From contig NC_057764.1 of assembly GCF_010389155.1 (NCBI RefSeq), forward strand, positions 3,906,001-3,970,000: 64,000 nt of DNA, read 5' to 3'. This DNA is from Erigeron canadensis (Eukaryota; Streptophyta; Magnoliopsida; Asterales; Asteraceae). Positions 24,296 through 36,166 of the stretch are shown in pieces. The notes under the pieces are model-generated. The model had not been told where the DNA came from. It was given only the letters and a program-made list of their open reading frames with translations, and did no database searches. The position numbers and the translations under genes are program-made. Each line of letters starts with the position of its first letter. Within the stretch, counting starts at the first letter, position 1.

Positions 24296-24359
24296 GATTA
24301 TTTGTTTGTATATACTAGCTAATAAAGAAGGTTGGTTTGTAAGTTTTGTATATATATAA

Positions 24360-25896
24360 AAAGAAGGCTAGCTAGGGTGTGATATTGATGCTTTACAGGG
24401 TGGTTTGATGATGAAATGTTTCTTAGATATATAGTAGGTGAATGACCTTTAATATTCCACCAAACGTACTCCTTTCTCATTATTAGAAGATAGGATAAGG
24501 TATATCTAAATTATACTCGTATATGTGTACTCATGCATGCTAAAGATGCTTAGCTAATTATTAGTGTAGTTTTAATATATAGTAATCAAGTGCTTAATTA
24601 TAATAATAGTTTATTATAATATTAGAAAGTACAGTTACCACTAAAACATAACTTTAAACTAAAGTTGATATTATAATGTTTTGTATTGTGAGTAATTATT
24701 AAACAACATGTATCTATTCCAGGTTATCCTTGTCACAAACAACATACGAGTAATTAGAAAGCCGTATTAGCTTTCTAGTAATTCGTCTCTCAAGTACATT
24801 TTTTACCAACAACAATATTTATTTATCGTTTTTACAAACATCCACTTAATCTTCCATCTCTTACACCCACAATTTTTGTCAGGATTATTCTCCACAAACA
24901 CCTAAAGATATATATGTTTCACCTTGATATTTTTCATTTACAGCAATACTCTTTCCATAAACATTGTGCATATGACCATGTCACCATTTCTATGTGCACC
25001 TTTGATATGAGTAGTCTAAGTAGGTGAATAAATAACTTAGATTGTACCATTTCAACATTAGAAAAACTAAAGAAACGATATGTTAATAATATTTTGACCA
25101 ATTACAATTGTGAAACAATAAAGTTATCATAAGTTATGTTGTTTTTTGCTATATATGTATAGGTACAGGTTAGGTAAAACATGCAGTACCTATCTTAGGT
25201 AAAGTAAGGGGGATTATAAAAAATTCCAGAGGAGGTTATGTAAAATTCAGGGCGGGATATGTGTGTTTATCAAATTCAAAAATTTAATATATAACTTTTT
25301 TTAATGTGACAGTACCTAATTTTAGGTAAAGTCTATTTTACTTATGTATTTAATAGTTTTTGGTAATGATAGTTGAGAATGATGTAAGCATATATCACAT
25401 GGGTTCACCTATTAGAAATTCAAATTACCAAGTTATAACGTTTTTATAGAACAATTAGTAATAAATTAAAAGTAATAATAATTATATATATATTTTATAA
25501 TAAAAAGTCATAAAAGAGTAGAACTTCGAAATTCCAGTGAAATGAAATTGGTTAATCAAATTGAATCTAGTAACGATTATGTTATCGAATGTTGATAATA
25601 TTATACCACATATTATTATCACAAAAAGCCAAAACTTTTTATAGCTAAGATTGAAAATAATTATTTTAAAAGTTAGCTTATAAATTTCAGTATCTACCAG
25701 TAAACTAAAACATGATTGAATCTTTTTTTAAACATGTGCCATAATACTTGAAGGACACATGTTTTTATTATTAAAATACATATTAATACTAATAATTATC
25801 TAAAATATCGTTCTTTTTATCTTATTACTAAAAAAGTTTCATATAGATTAAATTGATTATTTTAATGATTTACCTGTTTTTGTATATGGGAATGTT
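24360..25896. other. AT-rich intergenic DNA, no gene seen
   Basis: No coding region or element with clear ends was found. The sequence is strongly AT-rich. Confidence 0.55.
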
Positions 25897-25904
25897 ATCA
25901 CGTA

Positions 25905-26373
25905 TAGGGGTGTTAACGAGACGATACAGTTTGCGAGCTACCCGAATTTGACTCATAAAATATTCGAAATCGACTCGGTTTTAGTCGAGCCGAGTTCGAG
26001 CTCGAGCTACTCGAGTAGACTTTTGAGTCGAGCTCGAGCCTCAATATAGCCTGCTCGAAAAGCTCGCGAGCTTAATTGAACTTATACTTATTTACAATAT
26101 TACCCTTAAATATTATATATTTTTACATAATTTATATTCTACCAAGCTGAGCTTAATCGAGTCGAACTTCAATTTGTCTAGCTTATAAGAGGAATTTGAT
26201 TTAATACTTATTTTTAAATATTTAATCGAGCCGAGTTGAGCTTGAAAGTATCGATTCGTAAAGCGAGCTCGAGCTCGAGCTTGAATATAAAGGCTCGGTC
26301 GAGTTTCGAGCTTCGAGTTTTACAATCGAATCGGGCTCGAGCTTGGTAGTGTGTCGGCTCGATTACACCCCTA
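25905..26373. mobile_element. 469-bp hAT-type MITE with 8-bp TSD
   Basis: The ends are TAGGGGTGTTAACGAG and, in reverse complement, TAGGGGTGTAATCGAG. Both flanks are ATCACGTA (25897-25904 and 26374-26381). The 8-bp duplication and short TIR are the signature of the hAT superfamily. Inside are many TCGAGCTCGAGC-type words on both strands, so the element could fold extensively. There is no transposase. Confidence 0.93.
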
Positions 26374-26477
26374 ATCACGTACCAATTGTTGGATCAATTT
26401 AATATATTAGTTAATTAGTGTTCAGACCCGTTCATTAGATAGATAGTTTCAAGATATATAAATTTTATAACAATTGT

Positions 26478-26893
26478 GAAACAAAAAGTGTATGACCAGT
26501 GTCACAACTTAATGAATACGAAAACTAAAGAAGAAACATATGAAAATTAATTTCATATAAATATTGATTTCAGTTTATCCTTTTTTTTAACTTTAGTTAA
26601 ATAAAAAGAGAAACAAAAAGTGTATGACCAATATCACAACTTAATCAATACGAAAGCTAAAGAAAAAACATATGAAAATTAACTTAATATAAATATTGAT
26701 TCCAGTTTACCCATTTTTTTCCAACTTTAGTTAAATAAAAAGAGAAACAAAAAGTGTACGACAAATATCACAACTTAATCAATACGAAAGTTAAAGAAGA
26801 AACATATAAAAATTAACTCCAAATAAATATTGATTCCACTTTACTCATTTTTCAACTTTAGTTAAATAAAAAGAAAAACAAAAAGTGTAGAGT
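26478..26893. repeat. ~133-bp tandem repeat, three units plus a partial
   Basis: Units start at 26478, 26610, 26744 and about 26875 (partial). Each begins GAAACAAAAAGTGTA, runs through CACAACTTAAT...AATACGAAA, and ends AACTTTAGTTAAATAAAAAGA. Units differ at a small number of positions. No coding potential. Confidence 0.92.
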
Positions 26894-27049
26894 ATATAAT
26901 TTGAAAAATACATACCAATTAATAAACAAATACCATCTCGAACGTTTTGATTTTCTTCGGGTTGTTCCATTCCGAAACAGTCCATACATGCACAGCACGG
27001 AGTCATAGATGATGGTTAACATGTGTTGGCTTAAAATTTTCAATATGAA

Positions 27050-27488
27050 CTAATGTGGTCTTATTTTTTGTTGTTAAAGAAAAATCCAAAATGAACCTAT
27101 AATGGACAATGAACTAAATTAAAAGAGATAAAAATAACAATAACATAAGAATTCAAAAACTTTTTTGGTAATCGTAGCTTTTTTTCGCCGTAGATTTTTT
27201 CATAGAGTTGAGAATATGTGAGGGTTTTTTTAAGTGGTATATATATATATATATATAGATAATAATAATAATAACGATTTTTTTATAAGATTTTTTTATT
27301 AAAGGTCAGCCATTTTTTATTAAATAAATATTAAAAAAAAATAGAGGATTAATAAAGATAGAATATTAGGGTAAAGGAGGGGGATTAGGGGTGCAAATGT
27401 ACCCCCAACCTCCTCTATTAAAAACATAGAGGATTAATAAGGAAGAAGTATTAGGCTAAATGAGGGGATTATGAATGTCAAGTGTAAC
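27050..27488. other. non-coding flank with a ~60-bp direct repeat
   Basis: Two related segments, about 27341-27401 and 27426-27485, both start ATAGAGGATTAATAA and continue in step with substitutions. A (TA)n run lies near 27238-27257. No gene seen. Confidence 0.5.
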
Positions 27489-28459
27489 TGTTGGTCCAGT
27501 TTTGGCTATAAACTGGAGCTCTCCAGCTGCATCTGGAGAGCATGAAGAATTGTCTGAAATATTAGAAGTCCAGTTGCATTGTACAATTTAAGCAACTGAT
27601 GACTTCCTCCAGTTAAGATTTGAAGACATAAATCTGAAGACCTTCCAGTTGAAGTCGAAGACAACAAGTGGAAGAAAGGAAATGGCAATGGCAGCAAAGC
27701 CCAGTTGACATTTCACCAGATCAATCAACTGGAGATCCTTTAGTGTAAATGCCTTTACAAAGCTTTACACTGATTACGAGGAGGACCTTTTACACTACAT
27801 CCTTTTAACCGGACAATAATCTTGTCTGTGGATAAAAGTGCAAAGATGTAGAGTGGTTGAATAAAGTAACATTTTGTCTTACTTTATTTAGCACACACAA
27901 AGGATTATTTACTAATACTTTTGTGTGCTGTAAACCATATTTGTACTTCGAAGTTGAGATCCCAATGCTCATACTTCGACTATAAATAGAGGTCCTTGCC
28001 CAAGCATTTCAACAACTTTGCAAACACATACATTCTGCAATATTTGTGAACTTGTGCAATATTCTCTCAATAACAAAAAGGAACATTTCACAACTTTAAG
28101 TGTTTCGATTGTTAGGAGAATTTCCAAGTATAGATCAATTGTATTTCATAGGTTGTTAGCATATTTACATCTTTGTATTATCTTGGTTCCGCAACAACCT
28201 TGTATTTTATTGAACAATCAATAAATAAAATACACTTGAAAGTTACATATTGTCTCACAAATTATAAATATTTGTCATTCATTTATTGCTTTGTATTTAC
28301 TTATTCTGACTGTCACCTTAATAAGTAACTTTCCAGTTAACCTGGTACACAATCACTCTAAACTGGCCACGTCCAGATTAAGTGATTGTGTTGCAAAGTA
28401 CACTCACCATTGACATAGAGGTGTCTTCAGCACTCATCTAGTAATAGTTGGGACTTACA
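27489..28459 (+). mobile_element. 5' LTR of a Ty1-copia retrotransposon
   Basis: The LTR begins TGTTGGTCCAG and ends GGGACTTACA. It is followed two bases later by the primer-binding site and then by a copia-type gag start, so its 3' boundary is well supported. It is 971 bp long. The matching 3' LTR and most of the internal region are missing, so no TSD can be tested. Confidence 0.85.
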
Positions 28460-28461
28460 AG

Positions 28462-28473
28462 TGGTATCAGAGC
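28462..28473 (+). other. primer-binding site for initiator tRNA-Met
   Basis: TGGTATCAGAGC is the sequence complementary to the 3' end of plant initiator methionine tRNA, used to prime minus-strand DNA in Ty1-copia elements. It sits 2 bp after the LTR. Confidence 0.92.
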
Positions 28474-28516
28474 AGGCAGGTTGAATTGTTTCAATTGTAT
28501 AACCTAAGTCTGTTTG

Positions 28517-28797
28517 ATGGCTGCTGAAGGTGAGAATGGTTCTGGTCCCCAAAATGAAACTAATCCTAATCCTAACATTAATGTAACAACTCCTTTGAAC
28601 ACCAATCCTCATCCTCCTCCTACTCCTGGAGTTAGCCATGTCCATGTACACTATTCCAATACTCCAGTTCCCAAATTTGATGGGAATGGTGAGACCTTTG
28701 GTACATGGAAAGCTAGAATGCTCTTGCATTTTGGTGGGATAGAGAGGTATATGTTGAAAATCCTCAAGGATGGACCATATATACTCGAGTATCCATT
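28517..28797 (+). pseudogene. truncated Ty1-copia gag
   Basis: The ATG at 28517 opens a frame with an Asn/Pro-rich head and then VPKFDGNGETFGTWKARM, the conserved N-terminal start of plant copia Gag (a 'W-x-x-R/K-M' block). Homology stops near 28797, after the residues KILKDGPYI. The remaining bases of the open frame to 28852 look unrelated. Everything downstream (nucleocapsid, protease, integrase, RT) is absent, so the element was cut by a deletion or a later rearrangement. Confidence 0.85.
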
Positions 28798-28799
28798 AC

Positions 28800-30237
28800 A
28801 TTATTTCAACATTAGGCCCTTAACGTGCAACGTGACATGGCAATCCTACTAGAGTCTAGTGTACTACATGTACAGATCATCCAACAATCAAACATCAATC
28901 AAACCTCACATATTTCAATCATTATACCCAATAATATAAGCATACATAAATATATCCCAATTAACCCCACCGTTATCCCCATAGCTCAACATACGTACGG
29001 GATATAGTTACCAAGGTTTATTACGAAAATACAACATTTTTATCGTGTACCTCATGTGACAAAAATAGTTATTTTACCTCAAAGCAAATAAAAATGCAAC
29101 TTTACTCATTACTCCCTAACGTCGAGATACCTAAACCATAAAATAAATAAGACACTACTATAAAGTAACTAAATATTTAAACATATCGAAAATAAATACA
29201 TCAATTTTTCTAACTTACATCGTAACTAGTGCGTCTCAATTACAACTCCTAATACTTACAATTTACCCAACCTTGACTCGATGACTGTTGGAATTAAAGA
29301 CAATGACCAAATTATTCAATGACCATTTTACAATAAGATACAGAAAGTACTTTAAAAACTTTTTCTTGAAATAACCCATGTTGGCTAATTGGACTTGACA
29401 TTCACTTTTAAGTTTTAAAATAAACATTTATATTTAATTAAGTAGGCCATGAATGACATAAATCTGTGATATTTTTACTTCATGTGCTATTATGTAACAA
29501 CAGTAAGGCCAAACACTAGCTATGAGTATATTATAATCAAGTCATATTTGGTCCTACAAGTAACAAAGCTTAAACATATACTTATAAAAACGGCAATAGC
29601 AGGTGTTTGAAAAAATGACCTTATAAGCACTTCAAAGTTATCCTCATTTAAAATATGACACAAGTAACAAAAATGACATAATTAACAACTAATGACATTT
29701 TTATATGCATGCTACACCTAAGACAAAATCCCTTTGAGTCTCACGAGTAGATTAAAAAAAATGAGTTTCTTGCTCTTGAAAAAATATTATAAAAACCTTG
29801 CTTACCAGACTAGAATTATGACCTTCTACTATATATTATAGTGATATTCATCTTTACGTAACTAAATAGTTAACTTAGTATATTTATCCATTTATTAAGA
29901 CTGATATATGTACACGTGAATATGCAAGGGTATAGTACCTAGGCAACTTTACTATAAACCATTTGCATATGCTGAACTATAATTTGACTATAACAAACAT
30001 ATATGTGCAGCAGAACGAGTTCAAGTAGTCTAACCGTGAGAATGACCTACCTTATTGTGGTTTTCACGTAACAGCAAATTAAATCATAATAGGCTACGAA
30101 ACGGGGAATTAAAACTCGTCACTTTAGAATACGTTTTAATGGCTGACAAGAACTCGACACGATAAACTTTTGCTACGTCCTATCATAACAACATGTACAA
30201 TACAAACTAGCTAGGATTAATATGTTTCCATCATTCC
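28800..30237. other. repeat-like DNA with no coding region
   Basis: No domain is recognised. The general look (long unit without genes, poor codon structure) suggests more decayed retroelement sequence, but I could not find paired ends or a TSD. Confidence 0.4.
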
Positions 30238-30247
30238 GCGAAACCCA

Positions 30248-30734
30248 TGGACGGAACTTATAAGGGACGAGAGGGGTTGTAGCCCCTCCAAGGATCTCAG
30301 TTATAACTACAAAATTTACATAAGAAAGTTTTAGAAAGTCAATATATAATAACTTAATCAAAGTATTTAGTGATAGTGGTGCGCATTCGATACACGTAAA
30401 CAACCAAATTTGTTTATAAAGGAAAAAATAACCTTAAATTGTTTAATGTTTTATAATATTAACAATCTTAAGTTTTTAAGTGTATGTTAGTTTATACGTA
30501 ATCATATGATAAAGAATCTAAAAGTTTCTCCCTTTTATTAGTTTGAAGAACTTGGGGTTCAATCCTCATTAACAACAAAATGAAATATGATTTTTTTTAA
30601 TAACATTATCTTTATCTTTAAAAAGGGATCTTTCTCAAACGGTATTTTACTCATTTCTCATAGAAGATAGGATAACTGTATCTCGATGTTAGTATAATAG
30701 CCCCCCTTAAAAAGATGGTCAAGTTCCGTCACTA
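30248..30734. mobile_element. ~490-bp MULE-like non-autonomous element, 10-bp TSD
   Basis: The 10 bp GCGAAACCCA occur directly before (30238-30247) and directly after (30735-30744) the segment. The inner ends are inverted: TGGACGGAACTT on the left and, in reverse complement, TAGTGACGGAACTT on the right. Both are followed near by a G-rich run. A 9-10-bp duplication fits Mutator-like elements. There is no transposase. Confidence 0.75.
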
Positions 30735-30744
30735 GCGAAACCCA

Positions 30745-31456
30745 AAAGCTACAAACTTAGTTTCGCGAAACTTAAATCCGTTTAATCTTCCAAGAAGACA
30801 CTACATCGTTAATAAAACTCGTTTTATATCAAGCGTCCTGAGCGATTCGTTACGAAAATTTATTTTTAAGCTTACATGTATACCCTTCTAGACATAATAA
30901 CAACAATAACCAGGATATACCATGTTGATAACGAAACCCAAAAACTAATACATCTAACTACCATAAAACATACGACTCCGAAATAAGTTAAAAGACATAA
31001 TAACAATATGCCTTTCAAAGGTTTTGAACCCGTGACCAATATTTGGCTGAAAGCTATAAGGGGCATTAAATGTCCAGTTGGGCTAAATCCCAAGGACTAG
31101 AAGCTCGATATTTAGTGCAAAAGTTCGAAAGTTGTTTAAATTGTCAAAAGTATGAATTTGATGGGGACGACCTTTGCAGAAACAAGAGTTGTCCGATTCT
31201 GTAACTTTTCACAAATTTTACCGAGGCTTCGTTTGATATTTTCGTGACTTGAAACTCATAAAATAGACTTATATTAATATATTAAGAAGGTTCCAATTGT
31301 CATTTTTCAAATTTGATAACTTTGATTTTTGACGAAAAATTGTCGTATTTTTTTAAGTATAATTTAACTAAATTTGTGTTTCTATTATTTTCATGTTCAT
31401 ACTTTTCGGTCTAAATCGAGTTGTGTTGTTTCACTTTTATTAATAGGCACAACAAA
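30745..31456. other. non-coding DNA between elements
   Basis: No gene or clear repeat boundary was found. Confidence 0.4.
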
Positions 31457-31961
31457 TATTAAAAAGGGATAAATGCAAATTTCGTCTCTGTGGTCATTCA
31501 AAAGCGAGTGTTTCATCCCTCCGTTAGTTTTTGATTTTTTTTCATCCATGTGGTGTGACTTCGTCCCTATCTCTGTTAAGTCTCCCCCACGTGCAAGTCA
31601 CATGAGGGGAAATTTTATCTCATTTTTTTTATTGGATGGTGGGTCTCGATATATAAACAACCACCGTCCCATTTTCCCATTTTTCATCCCTGTGCTCTCT
31701 CTCACTCCCACCCTTTTGAATTCCCCTAACAAAAACACACACCAAAACACCATGGATGCTCCACGATGGTGTAAAAGACAACCAGATGACAACAATAATC
31801 TGAAAGATGTTTATGGTAAGTATTAATTTAGGTTTTTCATAAAAAGAAGTTTATTTAGGGTGTATTTAGGTTTTTTTAGGGGTTTTGCAAAAAAAAGAGC
31901 TAATCATTTTTTGTATTTTTTTTTGTTGTTTCCTACAGATATTTAAAAGGATCTGTTTACC

Positions 31962-32763
31962 ATGTACGTTCATTATGATGGTAAGTTCACAAAAAACTCT
32001 AATAGAGAATACGTCGATGGAAAGATTCAAGCTTTTGACTTTATTGAGTATGATCTATTTTCTATGCATGACATGAATGATATGGTTAGACAAATTGACA
32101 ATGATAATGGTTTAATGTATTATCATTTTTTACTTCCTGAAAAAGATTTGGATGTTGGTCTTAGACCATTAGAAAGTGATAGAGATATTATTAAGATGAT
32201 AAGTTATGTTCCTAAGTTTCAAGAAATTAATGTGTATGTGGAACATGGGGTTACCACATTAGAGGATCATTTTCTCCCTAAATTAGGGTGTATTATAGAG
32301 GAAATTGATGCTGAGCTGAATGTAGTTGACTTTAAGAATTCTAGGTTTAGAAAACCATTGTTGATTGAGGGTCCTGGTGAACAGAGTAAGCAACCAATTA
32401 AAGAAACAAAATGTAATTGAAAATGCAATACCAAATGTCATGAATGTAGAAGAGAATGTGGATGGTTATGGCTCAAATGTAGAATGTAATGACACAAATG
32501 TAGAAGATAATGAAGCAGATAAAGAAGAGAATGAAATAGAGGAACAAGAGAATGAGAGCAGAACAGAGGGAGATGATAGTGAGGATGGTGATTTTGAACC
32601 TGAGAAAGAAAGAAAGAAATGTTGGGGATGATGACAGTGAGGAGGATGAACATTTAGGTTGTGGTGTAGCACTTGAGAAAGAAGGAGATGATGACTATGA
32701 AGTTGACACGAAAAACCTTCAGTTTAACTTTGAGAAAGAAGTAAAATCCAATGAGAAAAAATA
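31962..32763 (+). pseudogene. PB1-like N-terminal fragment of a MULE protein
   Basis: The frame from 31962 reads MYVHYDGKFTKNSNREYVDG, then FIEYDLFSMHDMNDMV and a YYHFLLP block. This is the arrangement of the PB1-like domain at the N-terminus of many plant MuDR-type transposase proteins. An intron may precede it (donor near 31815, acceptor CAG at about 31938). The frame breaks near 32365-32420 and again near 32620, passing through an acidic region rich in Glu, Asp and Asn up to TAG 32762-32764. The transposase domain itself (DDE) and the SWIM finger are absent, so only the head of the protein remains. Confidence 0.75.
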
Positions 32764-33061
32764 GTTTTGTTTTGCTTCTAATAACTGACTAAATATTTAA
32801 AGCAACAATATTACATTGAAACAACAATATTATACATTGAAACAACATCACAATACAAACTAGCTTCCAACTTAATAATACTTTAAAAAAGAAAAAAACC
32901 CTAAAATCATATGAAAAAAAACCAGCTAAAAACCAAGCATTTCTTCAATCTACCCACTTGATCGTTTTTTTCTTTCAAACTAGGTTCCAAGTTGTTTTTG
33001 GCTCTTAGCAATCCAGGAATTATATCAGTCGATCTTTTACACATTAATGAATCTACCTATC

Positions 33062-33183
33062 CAAGAAAACCACAAATTTTTGATTCCTGGTAATATCAAG
33101 AAAACCACCCGGATTCAAGAAAACCACAAATTTTTGATTCCTGGTAATATCAAGAAAACCACCCGGATTCAAGAAAACCACAA
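33062..33183. repeat. 54-bp direct repeat, two units plus a partial
   Basis: Units at 33062-33115 and 33116-33169 are identical, each running from CAAGAAAACCACAAATT to CCACCCGGATT. A 14-bp partial copy follows. Confidence 0.95.
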
Positions 33184-33326
33184 CCATTTCGATTTTCAAA
33201 TCAAAAGAAACAAATAAAATTAAAATTAGGGTCGGGAATACTGATCCCGTATAGATATCCGAGAGACTAAGACACACGATTAAACCAATATACAGAGGCT
33301 TAAGGGGAAATAGGGATGCAAGGAAA

Positions 33327-33389
33327 CCGGGTCAGATGGAACCCTATCCGGGTCAGATGGAACCCTATCCGGATCGGATGTAACCCTAT
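33327..33389. repeat. 21-bp tandem repeat, three units
   Basis: The unit CCGGGTCAGATGGAACCCTAT is present exactly twice, followed by a third copy with four changes. Confidence 0.93.
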
Positions 33390-33799
33390 CTAATTAGGGT
33401 CGGATATTTACATATATCCAAGAAAGATATATATGTATATTAGGGAAACCTGTGAGATACAAAGAAACGAACAAGAACGGCCAAAGAATAAGTATATATA
33501 TGTATCGAAATCGATCAAGGAGGACACATACATGATTGAAAATGATACCAAGTGAACGGGCCGGGTCGGACCCTATTAGGGCAGGCCTCCTCCCTTCTTG
33601 AATATGATACACGAGGAAAAAGAATGTAGAGATCGATCTCAAGATATACCTACAAAGAAACCGGGTGAGGAACCGGGTCGAATCTAAGGGAGGAAGGACT
33701 AAAATTGTGTTTTAATTCTTTCCCCTCTCTAATATCCCGCCTCTAATATATAAAAATATATGTGTGCGTCCTGCTTCTCTCTCCCTCTTTAATTAGTTG

Positions 33800-34330
33800 C
33801 TTATAATACTTGGAATTAGGGTCCTGGATTCGGCTCACTATAGCAGTGGGCTAGGCCCAATGCACTTGAATTCTTGTACATTATATTTACTTAATATATA
33901 TGCACACATATATATATGAACAACTTAGTAAATAAGTATACGTTACGTTATTGCTACAAAAAGGATATTCACTGTACATGAATCTTAGAAAGATTTATGT
34001 AGCCCTCCTGAATATTCCTATATAAATACTCTATCAAGAATTCTTCAAACGACATTCATTCAATTCACATTTAATGCTCACAATCAATCAAGATTCATTC
34101 AATATCTATCTCATATTTATTACTCAATCATTCCACTTTAAACTCGTCAAGAGTTTGTTAGGTTTGCACTGATTCATCAGGAGAGTAATGATTGTGTAAT
34201 AACCCTAATTCGTCACTGAGCCAATTACTTAGGTTCAAACAAATACTTACACTTCTTGAACAAAAACATAAAAACGACGACCCGGATTCAGTGGTGTCCA
34301 TGATGTTTTCACAACAGAAGGCTTCCCACA
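33800..34330. other. LTR-like segment nested in the MULE
   Basis: A TATA-type run (CCTATATAAATACTC near 34016-34030) precedes a leader-like stretch of ATTCA-rich sequence, the look of an LTR R/U5 region. CCCGGATTCA at about 34279 also occurs at 33108 and 33162 in the repeats to the left. I could not establish element ends. Confidence 0.35.
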
Positions 34331-34698
34331 AAGACAATATCCTATCATCAATTGAAAAGTGGAGGTGAAATTAGGGCTCAATTGAAAAAGGGGAGAGAAA
34401 AGGGGGAAACAAACGGGTTGGATAAATGATTTATGTTGATTTTTGGCATTTCTATATGACTTATATGAGCCAAAATAAGAAATTGCCCCTCACGTGACAT
34501 GCACGTGAGGGGTCTTAACAGAGGGATGTTAACGGAAAGGACAAAAATTACACCATTGGGATGAAAAAAAATCAAAAACTAACGGATGGATGAAACACTC
34601 GTCTTTGAATAACCACAGGGACGAAATATGCATTTTTTCCTATTAAAAATAATTACGTGGATCGTGCATCGCGCACAGATATTAGAACTAGTATATAT

Positions 34699-35334
34699 TG
34701 TTAAGTCTTGGATTCGCTGACAAGACTCGCTCACTGACGTATGTCGTCAGCTAGTGTTCAACGAGTCCAGTGACGCTCTTCAGCGGGTTGGATGCTGCCC
34801 AAATGTCTGTCATGGCGGGAAGAATTCAAACAAGATGAAGACAACAAGTCATATGGTGGTTAACCAACTATAATTTGCCTTATATGGCAAAGGTACAGTT
34901 GGGACCAATTCAAGGGTTCTCTCTCATACCCGATTTGATAAAGAAGACAAGGGCTCCTGCATGAAAGTACAAGGAGCCAATGGGATGTCGACAACCACCA
35001 TCAAGAAAGGCTATGTTGCCCTAATTTTCTCTCTATAAAAGGCAACATAGCCGCACCATTACAAGTGTGTTAGTCACCTTGGAAGTGTGGGTCACTTATA
35101 TTTTCTTGTAAAATTGTTTAAGTTTTTAGTGTGTCTAGACTTAGCAAATTTACATTGTTCATTTGTATTTCTTATAAGTCAAGTTTGTAAGATCAACCGT
35201 GTATTCATCGTTTAATCAATGATACATATGATTATACTTGCATTGATTTATTACAATTGAACTTGTCATTGTTCTCTTATTTACTTTCTTGTCTAGCTTA
35301 AATATAACATAAGTTGTGCATTCGTGGACTGTCA
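34699..35334 (+). mobile_element. 636-bp solo LTR, probably copia-type
   Basis: It starts TGTTAAGTCTTGG and ends GGACTGTCA, with TATAT on both sides (34694-34698 and 35335-35339). A TATA box (TATAAAA, 35034-35040) is followed by a typical leader. There is no primer-binding site or gag after it, so a solo LTR is likely. The AT-only TSD is weak evidence, because the right flank is itself a TA run. Confidence 0.65.
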
Positions 35335-35446
35335 TATATATATAAAGGGGGATAGTGACTTTCTCCTGTAATGAATAGACCTCAAAAAAGGCGGGCCGAA
35401 CTTCTATCAGTCCACCCGCTTCCATAAAAGAATATCGTGGCAACGT

Positions 35447-35479
35447 ATACCTATATATATATACATATACATATATATA

Positions 35480-35521
<42 letters not shown>
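35447..35521. repeat. (TA)n-rich microsatellite
   Basis: Almost pure TATA with a few C interruptions at its left end. Confidence 0.95.
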
Positions 35522-35524
<3 letters not shown>

Positions 35525-36166
35525 GACTATTAGGAACGGTTAGCCACATGAATTTTTATTTTCTCGTAAAATGTCTCAAATTCGAATCCATTTTAAAAAT
35601 TTATATTAAGGTAACCAGAGAAGAGAAATTGGCCGAACCGTTCATGAGCTAAAGCTGATTAAGTGTTATGATGAGTCAAAAACAACTAGGGTCACAAAAA
35701 ACACCTTTAAAATTATATGAAAATAAAAATAAAAATGAGAGAGAGAGATAGAGAGAGGATAACCACAAAGCAACGTATTTCAAAAGCTGTCTTTCAACTC
35801 TTTTTCTTTTTTTCAACTTTATTCAAATAAATAAATAAATTTTGTGGGCTTGTTTTGTGTATGAAATGAATCCAACAGAGGACTAACGCAGTTAACGGAC
35901 GGTTGGATATATTCATATATTGGCCCTATTATTACTTGTACATCAAAACTCTCTCTGACAAAACATCATCAGTCAGATTATTATCATCTTCAGATATATA
36001 CATACATATACATATATATCCAACTTATTTTCAAATTTCAAATAATTCTACAAATCCCCACATCGTTTTCCCCTCTTTTATCTTATGGGTATTCTTTTAC
36101 CACCTTCCAAACCACATTATTATATTCATAATCACAACTAAGTTTACATATTTTTGTTTTATTTTT

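Larger units (their letters stand above)
31466..34640 (+). mobile_element. 3.2-kb Mutator-like element with 9-bp TSD
   Basis: Both flanks are TATTAAAAA (31457-31465 and 34641-34649). The left end begins GGGATAAATGCAAATTTCGT and the reverse complement of the right end begins GGAAAAAATGCATATTTCGT. The two TIRs stay similar for roughly 160 bp, including the shared CCGTTAGTTTTTGATTTT and a CACGTG...GAGGGG block. The interior carries a broken N-terminal transposase-type ORF and repeat-rich DNA, so the element is non-autonomous. Confidence 0.92.

Noticed and set aside
32438..32672. His/Ser-rich minus-strand ORFs
   Set aside because: They are complements of the acidic low-complexity part of the PB1-like pseudogene.
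33062..34290. Nested LTR insertion bounded by CCCGGATTCA
   Set aside because: The word occurs three times, two of them within a tandem repeat, and no TG...CA ends fit.
35903..36166. N-terminal extension of the small gene from 35903
   Set aside because: The added residues are hydrophobic, low-complexity text from an AT-rich leader; the ATG at 36167 starts the plausible protein.
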